50,436 nucleotides of DNA, from NCBI RefSeq assembly GCF_014358075.1, contig NZ_JACONT010000027.1, forward strand, positions 1-50,436, written 5' to 3'. A model generated the notes under the pieces. The model was not told the origin of the DNA. It made no database searches and was given only the letters and a program-made list of their open reading frames with translations. How positions within the stretch are numbered: position 1 is the stretch's first letter; each line of letters opens with the position of its first letter. The position numbers were made by a program, and so were the translations under genes. Positions 1 to 6,966 of the stretch are shown here, one piece after another. This DNA is from Sphingomonas albertensis. GTDB taxonomy: Bacteria; Pseudomonadota; Alphaproteobacteria; Sphingomonadales; Sphingomonadaceae.

Positions 1-25
1 TGCGCTTCACCACAGCGACCTTGCT

Positions 26-54
26 AATTGGGCCCCGGCCTTCGCCGGGGTGGT
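26..54. repeat. Partial family-A palindromic repeat arm
   Basis: These 29 bases match the right arm of the large inverted repeat at 5276-5305, including its internal GC-rich palindrome. The partner arm would lie to the left of the window. It is probably one end of a REP-like element at the end of a gene outside the window. Confidence 0.7.
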
Positions 55-94
55 AGCTTTTTCGGCAGGTGCTTCTAACGAGCAGTCGTTCAGT

Positions 95-124
95 CAAAAG
101 GGGCGGCCAAACGACCGCCCAAAA
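95..124. terminator. Rho-independent terminator of the DUF6481-type gene
   Basis: A 6-bp GC stem (GGGCGG at 101-106 paired with CCGCCC at 115-120) is flanked by A-runs on the left and right, so it reads as stem plus T-run on both strands. It lies directly after the stop codon of the minus-strand gene at 125-460, so it most likely ends that transcript. It could also stop transcription entering from the left. Confidence 0.75.
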
Positions 125-460
125 TCACTTCTTCTTGTTCTTCCGCGCCGCATACTTAGCGTCACGAATCGCCTTCTTCTCGGCGTCGGTCAGCTCGACC
201 TTGGCCTCGGCCTCGCGCTTCTTCGCAGCAGCGGCCTCGGCTTCAGCCTTCTTCACAGCCTTGGCCTCGTCCTCGGCAGCACGCTTGGCAGCGCGCTTCT
301 CGCGCTCGGCCAATTCCTTGGCTTCACGCGCGGCAAGGCGCTCTGCGACAACCGCTTCGTCGATCGGCGGCTTCGCCTTCAGCGCTTCGAGCGCCTTCTG
401 CTTGGCGGCGGCTGCGCTGCTCGTGCGGTCCTGGAAACTGGGGTCCTTGAAAGAGGCCAT
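125..460 (-). CDS. Small Lys/Ala/Glu-rich DUF6481-type protein
   Basis: This 111-residue protein starts MASFKDPSFQ, a pattern I associate with the DUF6481 family of alphaproteobacteria, whose function is unknown. From about residue 15 it is almost entirely Ala, Lys, Glu and Arg, with heptad-like spacing that predicts one long charged helix or coiled coil. It ends in a basic ARKNKKK tail. There is no signal peptide or membrane segment, so it is probably cytoplasmic. A longer frame opens upstream at 604, but its extra 48 residues look like translated intergenic DNA, and the family-like N-terminus begins at the ATG at 460. A stem-loop terminator follows directly. Its low complexity makes the family assignment tentative; the coding call is firm. 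Confidence 0.75.
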   Translation of the reverse strand: MASFKDPSFQDRTSSAAAAKQKALEALKAKPPIDEAVVAERLAAREAKELAEREKRAAKRAAEDEAKAVKKAEAEAAAAKKREAEAKVELTDAEKKAIRDAKYAARKNKKK

Positions 461-620
461 TGTTGTCGAGATATCCTGTAATGATGGTCTGACCGCATGG
501 TCGCAGGGATGCGCCAGCGGTGACTCTGGCTGCGCCTGTAAATCATCGCGCGCCGGATCGGAAGAGATGTGTTCGCGCGCGCCGATTTCAACCTCGGGCT
601 TCAACCCCTTGCCGGGCGCG

Positions 621-686
621 CTGTCATCGAACGGTCATATCCCAGTCATGCAAGCGTCACGCAAATCGCATCGTAACGTCACGCGC
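621..686 (+). promoter_or_regulatory. Tandem PHO-box-like array (candidate PhoB sites)
   Basis: Six consecutive 11-bp units can be read: units 1 to 4 begin CTGTCAT, CGGTCAT, CAGTCAT and GCGTCAC, unit 5 is degenerate (ATCGCAT), and unit 6 begins ACGTCAC. Each 7-mer is followed by a 4-base spacer. This is the geometry of PhoB binding sites, which are 11-bp direct repeats with a CTGTCAT core. A weak -10-like CATAGT follows at 691-696, in a position suited to a PHO box replacing the -35 element. I infer phosphate-starvation control of the downstream lipoprotein gene. Confidence 0.7.
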
Positions 687-690
687 CCCG

Positions 691-696
691 CATAGT
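691..696 (+). promoter_or_regulatory. Possible -10 element downstream of the PHO-box array
   Basis: CATAGT matches four of six positions of TATAAT and begins 5 bases after the last 11-bp unit. There is no good -35 hexamer at the usual distance, which fits an activator-dependent promoter. The exact start of transcription cannot be read from sequence. Confidence 0.35.
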
Positions 697-770
697 CGCC
701 TAATCGAGGTCGGCAGGGGGGAGCCTGAGTCGATCCATCAGATCAACGATTTCGACCGGGAGTCTCTCGA

Positions 771-2369
771 ATGACCATCTTCAAGCGCACGAGTCTTGTT
801 CTGCTGGCCGGCACTGCCTGCCTCGCACTCTCGGCCTGCGATGGCGCTGACAGTGTCGCCTCGCCGGGCGAGGGCGTGATCGTCGTTCCGGGTACACCGA
901 CGCCGAGCCCGACCCCTTCGCCGACGCCGACGCCGACCCCAGGTACGCCTGCCACGTCGTGCCCGTCCGGCACCACCGACGTCGGCGTCCTCGGTAGCTA
1001 CCGTTCGTGCCGCCTGCCGTCGCTGATCACCACCGCGCTCAGCCTGCCGAAGATCGCGGGCGTCGCCTACGAGATCAACGGCCGCGTCGATGTCGGTGTC
1101 GACATCGGTGGTGCTGGCACCGTGCCGACGGGCATCCCCACCACGTTGACGATCGCAGCCGGCTCGCTGGTCTATGCGAACACCACCAACGCGGACAACG
1201 ACTACATGGTCGTCAACCGTGGCTCGAAGCTGATCGCCGAGGGCACCGAGACGCAGCCGATCATCTTCACCGCACAGGCGAACCTGACCGGCGGCGTCAC
1301 CGACGAATCGCAGGGCCTGTGGGGCGGCATCATCCTCGCCGGCCGCGCGCCGATTTCGAACTGCAACACCACGGTCCCCGGCGGTAACGCAGCCTGCGAG
1401 AACGTCGTCGAGGGCACCAGCACCGCATTGTACGGCGGCGCCATCCCGACCGACAACAGCGGCACCATCCGTTACGTTCAGATCCGGTATTCGGGCACCG
1501 TCATCAGCCCGAACAACGAGCTTCAGGGCCTGACGCTCGGCGGCACCGGGTCTGCGACCGTGCTCGATCACATCCAGATCCACAACAGCTCGGACGACGG
1601 CATCGAGATCTTCGGCGGCCGTAGCAACCTGCGCTATCTGGCAATCACCGGCGCGGATGACGACGGTCTGGATACCGATGTCGGCTGGCAGGGTTTCGTG
1701 CAGTTCGTGCTCGCGATCCAGAAGCCGAACAACACGCAGACCGACAACTACTCCACCGAGATCGACTCGAACGGCTCGGAAGATGCGCTGCCGCGCCAGG
1801 CCTACAACCTCGCCAACTTCACCTTCATCCAGACCTCGACCGCGACCAACGCGGCGATCCGTCTGCGCGGTGGTGCCGATGCGACCTTCGTCAACGGCAT
1901 CGTCAGCAATCCGAGCAGCGCATGCCTGAACGTCATCGCCGGCGCCGATGCAGGCGGCAAGACGACCATCCGTCCCGCCAGCACGACGCTGGAGGACAAG
2001 GGCCCGCCGGTGTTCAACTCGGTCGTGTTCAGCTGCCTGACGCCGTATGCGACGACCACCGTCAACGGCGTCACCGTGACGACCGATGAGCAGCAGGCGC
2101 TGTTCCGTGCCGGCACCAACAACACCGAGAGCGCGGCCGTCGGTTCGGCCGTCACGGGCACGTTCCTGCCAGCCGGCGTGTCGACCACGACCACCGCGTT
2201 CAACGCGGCGACGCTCAACCCATCGGGCAGCTCGTTCCTGGTGAACACGAGCTATGTCGGTGCAGTCAACGGCAGCACCGACACCTGGTACCGTGGCTGG
2301 ACCTGCAACTCGAACCGCGCGAGCTTCGGTACGACCAGCACCGCCTGCACCGCGCTGCCGACCAGCTGA
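771..2369 (+). CDS. Secreted beta-helix lipoprotein, ElpS-like by context
   Basis: This 532-residue protein has a lipoprotein signal peptide ending in the lipobox LSAC, with Cys23 as the lipidation site. A Pro/Thr linker of repeated PTPSP/PTPTP units follows at about residues 42-58. The rest is Asn/Gly/Thr-rich with turns spaced as in right-handed parallel beta-helix proteins, best seen around residues 220-320. No catalytic motif is evident. The residue after the lipidated Cys is Asp, which in Escherichia coli favours inner-membrane retention but may not in this group. A TonB-dependent receptor follows on the same strand and a type II secretion operon lies 3.7 kb on. In Caulobacter the phosphate-starvation lipoprotein ElpS is encoded beside a T2SS, and the PHO-box-like array upstream fits a similar role. 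Homology to ElpS is a hypothesis I could not test. Confidence 0.8.
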   Translation: MTIFKRTSLVLLAGTACLALSACDGADSVASPGEGVIVVPGTPTPSPTPSPTPTPTPGTPATSCPSGTTDVGVLGSYRSCRLPSLITTALSLPKIAGVAYEINGRVDVGVDIGGAGTVPTGIPTTLTIAAGSLVYANTTNADNDYMVVNRGSKLIAEGTETQPIIFTAQANLTGGVTDESQGLWGGIILAGRAPISNCNTTVPGGNAACENVVEGTSTALYGGAIPTDNSGTIRYVQIRYSGTVISPNNELQGLTLGGTGSATVLDHIQIHNSSDDGIEIFGGRSNLRYLAITGADDDGLDTDVGWQGFVQFVLAIQKPNNTQTDNYSTEIDSNGSEDALPRQAYNLANFTFIQTSTATNAAIRLRGGADATFVNGIVSNPSSACLNVIAGADAGGKTTIRPASTTLEDKGPPVFNSVVFSCLTPYATTTVNGVTVTTDEQQALFRAGTNNTESAAVGSAVTGTFLPAGVSTTTTAFNAATLNPSGSSFLVNTSYVGAVNGSTDTWYRGWTCNSNRASFGTTSTACTALPTS

Positions 2370-2385
2370 TACCGACGCAAGCCTG

Positions 2386-2424
2386 AGGCTGCGCGGGGGG
2401 CGGGGGCCTGCCGCGCAGCCTTTT
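2386..2424 (+). terminator. Terminator or attenuator between lipoprotein and receptor genes
   Basis: A perfect 11-bp GC-rich stem (2386-2396 with 2411-2421) and a 14-base loop are followed by a T-run at 2421-2424. It sits 16 bases after the lipoprotein stop and 34 bases before the receptor start. If it is leaky, it would make more lipoprotein than receptor mRNA; otherwise the receptor needs its own promoter. Confidence 0.7.
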
Positions 2425-2457
2425 ACCTACCGAATTCCTCTTGTTGCCGGGGCAGCC

Positions 2458-5178
2458 ATGAAGTCATCCGTTCTCGTCTCCGTCCTGCTCGCGACGACGA
2501 CGCTCGTCCCGGCGCAGTCGTTCGCGCAAAGTGCTCCAGCCGGCAGCGTCGTTTCGCCGCAGGCGGGCACGCCGGTCGAAGACCGTGGCAACCCGACGGC
2601 AGAGGCCGCCCAGACGCAGGAGCAGGTCGAGATATCGACCCCCGGCGGCAATTCTGGCGGTGAAGACATCGTCGTCATCGGACGCAACGTGCCCAACGCG
2701 GTGCGCGCCACCGCCGAAGTCGTCAACGTGCTGTCGTCCGCCGATATCGCGCGGACCGGCGAAGGCGATATCGCCGGCGCGCTCCAGCGCGTGACCGGTC
2801 TGTCGGTCGTCGGCAACGGCCTGGTCTATGTCCGCGGGCTCGGCGATCGCTATTCGTCGTCGCTGCTCAACGGCTCGCCGCTGCCGTCGCCGGAGCCGCT
2901 TCGCCGCGTCGTCCCGCTCGACATCTTCCCGACCAACGTGATCGCATCGGCGGTCGTCCAGAAGAGCTATTCGGTCAATTACTCGGGTGAATTCGGCGGC
3001 GGCGTCATCAACCTGACGACCAAGGCCGTCCCCGAAAAGACGTTCTTCCAGTTCGGCGGCTCGGTCGGCGCGGACACCGTCACGACCAGCGAACTCGGCT
3101 ATGTCTATGATGGCGGCAAGCACGACTGGACCGGTTTCGACAGCGGCGAGCGCAAGGTGCCCGGCTTCATCAAGACGGCGGGCGCGGACGGCACGTCGCT
3201 GACCGGCGCGCAGATCACCGCGCTGTCGAACGCCAAGACGACCTTGCTGCAACAGAACAACCAGATCCCCGCCAATCTGTCGGGCGAGACCAGCTTCGGC
3301 ACCTCGGCCGATATCGGCAGCACCCGGGTCGGCGTGATCGCCGCAGCCGGGATCAGCAACACGTGGCGGACGCGCGACACGATCCAGCAGTCGACCGACG
3401 ACGTCGGCGGCATCCTCACGCGCGACTTCCGCACGGTGCTGACCGACAACCGTTCGATCGTCAACGGCCTGCTCGGCTTCGGCGCGGAGTTCGGCGAGAA
3501 CAAGATCCGCTGGACCAACCTCTACATCCACGACACGCTGAAGCAGGGTCGCCTCAGCACCGGCTCGACCTCGAACATCGGCGACGTCGCCGGCATCCAG
3601 CCGTTCATCGTCCAGAACACCAGCTGGTTCGAACGCCAGTTGATGGACACGCAGCTGGTCGGCGAGTTCAAGTTCGGCGATTTCGCGCTCGATACCCGCG
3701 GCAGCTATGCCAAGACCGAGCGCAACTCGCCCTACGAGCGCCAGTTCACCTATCAATATAACGAGAACGTCGGCGACTACACCAACAACCTCAGCGGCTT
3801 GCAGAGCGCGACGGTCGCGTTCAGCGAACTCGACGAGACATTGTGGTCGGGACAGGCCAATCTCACCTGGAACGTGCCGTTCGACCGCCCGTTCGCGCTG
3901 TCGGTCGGCTATGCCTATAGCGACACCGATCGCACCTCGAGCCGCTACACCTTCCGCTACCAGACCGCGGGCAACGTGGCGCTGAACGATGCGGTGGCAC
4001 AGCAGCGGCCCGACTTCCTGCTGTCGGACTTCAACCTCCAGACCTATGGCATCGGCCTCGCGAACACCTGCGTCGCACCGACCTGCGCGCCGACCTATGA
4101 TGCGTCGCTGCGGATCCACGGTGCCTATGCCCAGGTCGAGGGCGAGATCACCGACGGCCTGCGCGCCAATGTCGGCATCCGCTACGAGGACGCACTGGAA
4201 ACGGTGCTGCCGGGTGGAGGTGTCGGCGTCTCGTTCGCGCAGACCAACCTCGCGCGGTCCTATTGGCTGCCAGCCGTCACGGTGACGTGGAACTTCGCGT
4301 CCGACATGCAGGTTCGCGGGCATATGTCGAAGACGCTTGCCCGGCCGCAGTTCCGCGAACTCGCACCCCAGCTGTACCAGGATTTCGAGAGCGATCGCCT
4401 GTTCTTCGGCAACCCGTTCCTGACCGATTCGCAGCTCTATAATGGCGAACTGCGCTACGAATGGTATTTCGCGCGCGACCAGAAGTTCAATCTGGCGGGC
4501 TTCTACAAGCGCATCGACAACCCGATCGAGGCGGTGGCGTTTTTCCCGGCCGGCAGCGACACGCTCCAGACCGGCTTCGCCAACGCCCCGCGCGCGGACC
4601 TGTACGGCGGCGAGGTCGAGCTTCAGAAATATATCCCGCTCGACGGCGTGGGCGGCGATTTCTTCGCGACCCGTCGCCTCGTCGCGATCGCCAACTACAC
4701 CTACACGCATTCGGCGCTGCAGGTTGGCGACGAGCTGATCGCCAGCCCGATCCAGTCCAATGGCACGACCGCCAGCCTGCGCCCCGCCAACGTGCTGTTC
4801 CAGGACGGCGCGGCGCTGACCGGCCAGTCGGATCACCTCGTCAATCTGCAGCTCGGGATCGAGGACAAGGCCAGCCTGTCGCAGCTGACGTTGCTGTTCA
4901 ACTACGCCAGCGACCGCGTGACGAACCGCGGTCCGGTCGGCGGCGGCGGCGGCGTCCGCCTGCCCGACCTGGTCGAGAAGCCCGGCATCCGCTTCGACGT
5001 CGTCGCGCGCCAGGGCATCCCGGTGGCGGGCAAGCAGATCGAGGTGAAGTTCGAAGCCCGCAACCTGACCGGCACCGGCTACCGCGAGTACCAGACTTTC
5101 TCGAACGGCAATGAAGTCGACATCAACCGCTACAAGCTGGGCCGCGTCTTCACGCTGGGGGCGAGCGTGCAGTTTTAA
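2458..5178 (+). CDS. TonB-dependent outer membrane receptor
   Basis: This 906-residue protein has a signal peptide (MKSSVLVSVLLATTTLV, cleaved near SFAQ) and an N-terminal extension. A TonB box-like stretch, EDIVVIG, lies near residue 65. The plug domain follows, with the usual GDIAGALQRVTGLSV, VRGLGDRYSS and GGGVINLTTK motifs, and then a large beta-barrel ending in an aromatic terminus (LGASVQF). It is expected to bring a ligand across the outer membrane using TonB energy. The reading frame is open further upstream, but the ATG at 2458 begins the signal peptide and is the best start. Its substrate is not readable. The link to the lipoprotein and the PHO-box-like promoter suggests a phosphorus-containing or otherwise scarce nutrient, by inference only. 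Confidence 0.92.
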   Translation: MKSSVLVSVLLATTTLVPAQSFAQSAPAGSVVSPQAGTPVEDRGNPTAEAAQTQEQVEISTPGGNSGGEDIVVIGRNVPNAVRATAEVVNVLSSADIARTGEGDIAGALQRVTGLSVVGNGLVYVRGLGDRYSSSLLNGSPLPSPEPLRRVVPLDIFPTNVIASAVVQKSYSVNYSGEFGGGVINLTTKAVPEKTFFQFGGSVGADTVTTSELGYVYDGGKHDWTGFDSGERKVPGFIKTAGADGTSLTGAQITALSNAKTTLLQQNNQIPANLSGETSFGTSADIGSTRVGVIAAAGISNTWRTRDTIQQSTDDVGGILTRDFRTVLTDNRSIVNGLLGFGAEFGENKIRWTNLYIHDTLKQGRLSTGSTSNIGDVAGIQPFIVQNTSWFERQLMDTQLVGEFKFGDFALDTRGSYAKTERNSPYERQFTYQYNENVGDYTNNLSGLQSATVAFSELDETLWSGQANLTWNVPFDRPFALSVGYAYSDTDRTSSRYTFRYQTAGNVALNDAVAQQRPDFLLSDFNLQTYGIGLANTCVAPTCAPTYDASLRIHGAYAQVEGEITDGLRANVGIRYEDALETVLPGGGVGVSFAQTNLARSYWLPAVTVTWNFASDMQVRGHMSKTLARPQFRELAPQLYQDFESDRLFFGNPFLTDSQLYNGELRYEWYFARDQKFNLAGFYKRIDNPIEAVAFFPAGSDTLQTGFANAPRADLYGGEVELQKYIPLDGVGGDFFATRRLVAIANYTYTHSALQVGDELIASPIQSNGTTASLRPANVLFQDGAALTGQSDHLVNLQLGIEDKASLSQLTLLFNYASDRVTNRGPVGGGGGVRLPDLVEKPGIRFDVVARQGIPVAGKQIEVKFEARNLTGTGYREYQTFSNGNEVDINRYKLGRVFTLGASVQF

Positions 5179-5201
5179 AGGCGGAACACCGTAGCGTATT
5201 T

Positions 5202-5305
5202 CCACCCCGGCGAAGGCCGGGGCCCAATTGGCAAGGTGGTTATAACGAAGCGATGCGCTTCGTTATTGCCGTGTCCCAATTGGGCCCCGGCCTTCGCCGG
5301 GGTGG
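5202..5305. repeat. Family-A palindromic element, 30-bp perfect arms
   Basis: The arms 5202-5231 and 5276-5305 are perfect inverted copies of 30 bases. Each arm carries its own small GC palindrome, and the 44-base spacer holds another hairpin (ATAACGAAGC near 5242 with GCTTCGTTAT). It lies between the convergent receptor and dioxygenase genes, so it may also act as a bidirectional transcription end or mRNA stabiliser. Related copies are at 26-54 and 28050-28152. Confidence 0.85.
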
Positions 5306-5330
5306 TGCTTCTACCTTGACGCCCGACGCA

Positions 5331-5987
5331 TCACCCCCAAGCTTTCTCCCGAAACCATTTCGTGATCACATATTTGACCCCCGCGCGCACCTTCATCCCG
5401 TGATGCAGCGTCGCCGCATTCAGGCTCCCGTCCGCACGCCGGTTGTTCCACGCGAGCAGCTTGCCCGTTTCCGGTTGGACGATCTTGTCGATCGCCTTGA
5501 ACCGCGTCGCGCCGCCCGCCTCGGGCTGGTTGAGATAGACCATCACGGTCCACGTCCGGTTTCCCGCGACCCCGCAATAGCGCTGATAATCGATGCCGCT
5601 CGGCTCGAAATAATCGGTGTGTCCCTTGAATTCCTGCCCGACCGCATAGCGTTGCCCCTGCAAAGGCTCGCCGTGCGCAGGGTCGAGCCCGGTCAGCGCG
5701 AGAATCCGACGCTCGACCTCGATCACCGCCGGATCTTCCGCGGAAAGATCGCCCGTCTCGCTCGTCCGATAGCTTGCATCGCCGTTCGAATCGGAGATCG
5801 TCGATGGTCGCCGCACCGCATCGATCCGCTCGATCAGCGCCGCACACAGCTCTGGCGGCAGGAAGTCCTTCCGCACGAACAAATCGAGCTTCGCGCTCGG
5901 CACTCGCTGCACGCCGGGGGCGGACAGCCGCGCGATGACCGGTTCGGGGGGCAGGCCGGAGCCGCTGGAGGGAAGATGCTCGGACAT
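5331..5987 (-). CDS. 2-oxoglutarate/Fe(II)-dependent prolyl 4-hydroxylase-type dioxygenase
   Basis: This 218-residue protein belongs to the prolyl 4-hydroxylase alpha-subunit-like 2OG-Fe(II) oxygenases. The iron facial triad is visible as His123 and Asp125 (GHTDYFEP) and a distal His at 195/196 (TLHHGMKV). Lys205 is placed to bind the 2-oxoglutarate carboxylate. Such enzymes hydroxylate a protein or small-molecule substrate with loss of CO2 and succinate. The start at 5987 (MSEHLPSS) gives a normal family length; the same frame is open upstream but overlaps gspC on the other strand. It is transcribed divergently from gspC, and the 135-base gap (5988-6122) should hold both promoters. The substrate is unknown. 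Its place between the receptor and T2SS genes may be functional or chance. Confidence 0.88.
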   Translation of the reverse strand: MSEHLPSSGSGLPPEPVIARLSAPGVQRVPSAKLDLFVRKDFLPPELCAALIERIDAVRRPSTISDSNGDASYRTSETGDLSAEDPAVIEVERRILALTGLDPAHGEPLQGQRYAVGQEFKGHTDYFEPSGIDYQRYCGVAGNRTWTVMVYLNQPEAGGATRFKAIDKIVQPETGKLLAWNNRRADGSLNAATLHHGMKVRAGVKYVITKWFREKAWG

Positions 5988-6122
5988 CCGCGTCTTCTGC
6001 CAACCCCGAACGCGATGCGCTACCCCATCGGAATGCGGGCAACCAACGCGCAAGCCATTGACGCGGAATTGTAACATGGCATGCCTACGCGACGAGATGC
6101 GGGAAAATGGGGTGGGTCGCGG

Positions 6123-6956
6123 ATGCGATTGAAGCTGGACGCGCGGGCGCGCCGTATCTTGCGGCGTATGCCGGTCGTGAATGTCTATAGTGTCGTCGAA
6201 CTCGCGCTGCTGGCCGGGCTGGCGGTGCAGTGCGCGCGGCTGGCCTGGACGATCGTGACGCCGATCACCCCGCTCGGCGACTGGCGTCCGGCCGCGGCGA
6301 TGGTGGTCGGCTCTCCTGCCGACCTCCTGCGTGGCTTCGACCCGTTCTTCCGCCTGGGCGGTGCCAGCGGCCAGCCCTCCACCGTGACGTCGCTGCAACT
6401 CACGCTGTTCGGCACGCGCATGGACGAGGCGATGGGGCGCAGCTCCGCGATCATCGCCGGCCCCGACGGCGTGCAGCAGAGCGTCGCGATCGGTGACGAG
6501 ATCCAGCCCGGCGTGCGGCTCAAGGCGGTCGCGTTCGACCATGTCACGATCGACCGCGGCGGCGCCGACGAGGACCTGTTCCTCGATCAGTCCGGCGCCG
6601 TCACTCCGGTCGCGCCCGGAGCCGCTCCGGTCGGCGCGCCAACCGCGTCGTCCGGCGCACCCGCAGTTGGCATCCCGGTCGCGCAGCTCCGCAGCGAGAT
6701 CGGCTTCATCCCGCGCATCGATGGCGGCCGCATCAGCGGGCTCACCGTTCGCGCGCAAGGCACCGGCAACGCATTCCGCTCGGCCGGGCTCAAGGACGGC
6801 GACGTCGTCACTTCGATCGGCGGTCGCCCCGTCTCGGGGCCTGGCGATCTCGACCGGATCGCCAAGGATTTCGCGGGCGGCGGCAACGTCCCCATCACCG
6901 TAGAACGCGGCCAGGATACCCTGCCGCTCGCCATCACGATCGCGCCACCCAAATGA
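6123..6956 (+). CDS. gspC: Type II secretion protein GspC
   Basis: This 277-residue bitopic inner-membrane protein links the secretin to the inner-membrane platform. It has a short basic cytoplasmic N-terminus, one membrane segment near residues 20-45, a periplasmic homology region at about 50-155, an Ala/Pro/Gly linker and a C-terminal PDZ domain at about 190-275 (GLKDGDVVTSIGGRPV). The ATG at 6123 is preferred to one 42 bases upstream, because it puts a basic segment directly before the membrane helix. It is the first gene of the T2SS operon, with gspD starting 10 bases after its stop. Confidence 0.9.
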   Translation: MRLKLDARARRILRRMPVVNVYSVVELALLAGLAVQCARLAWTIVTPITPLGDWRPAAAMVVGSPADLLRGFDPFFRLGGASGQPSTVTSLQLTLFGTRMDEAMGRSSAIIAGPDGVQQSVAIGDEIQPGVRLKAVAFDHVTIDRGGADEDLFLDQSGAVTPVAPGAAPVGAPTASSGAPAVGIPVAQLRSEIGFIPRIDGGRISGLTVRAQGTGNAFRSAGLKDGDVVTSIGGRPVSGPGDLDRIAKDFAGGGNVPITVERGQDTLPLAITIAPPK

Positions 6957-6966
6957 AAACGGCCAA

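Larger units (their letters stand above)
461..770. other. Divergent intergenic region without a gene
   Basis: This 310-base gap separates the divergently transcribed DUF6481-type gene and the lipoprotein gene. Short frames here do not look coding. The right half holds the PHO-box-like repeats at 621-686 and a possible -10 element at 691-696. A GGGAG ribosome binding site precedes the lipoprotein ATG at 771. Confidence 0.6.

Noticed and set aside
2464..5205. A 913-residue reading frame on the minus strand opposite the TonB receptor gene
   Set aside because: It lies antisense to a clear receptor gene, is Ala/Arg/Asp/Val-rich as expected of a high-GC shadow frame, and shows no recognisable domain.
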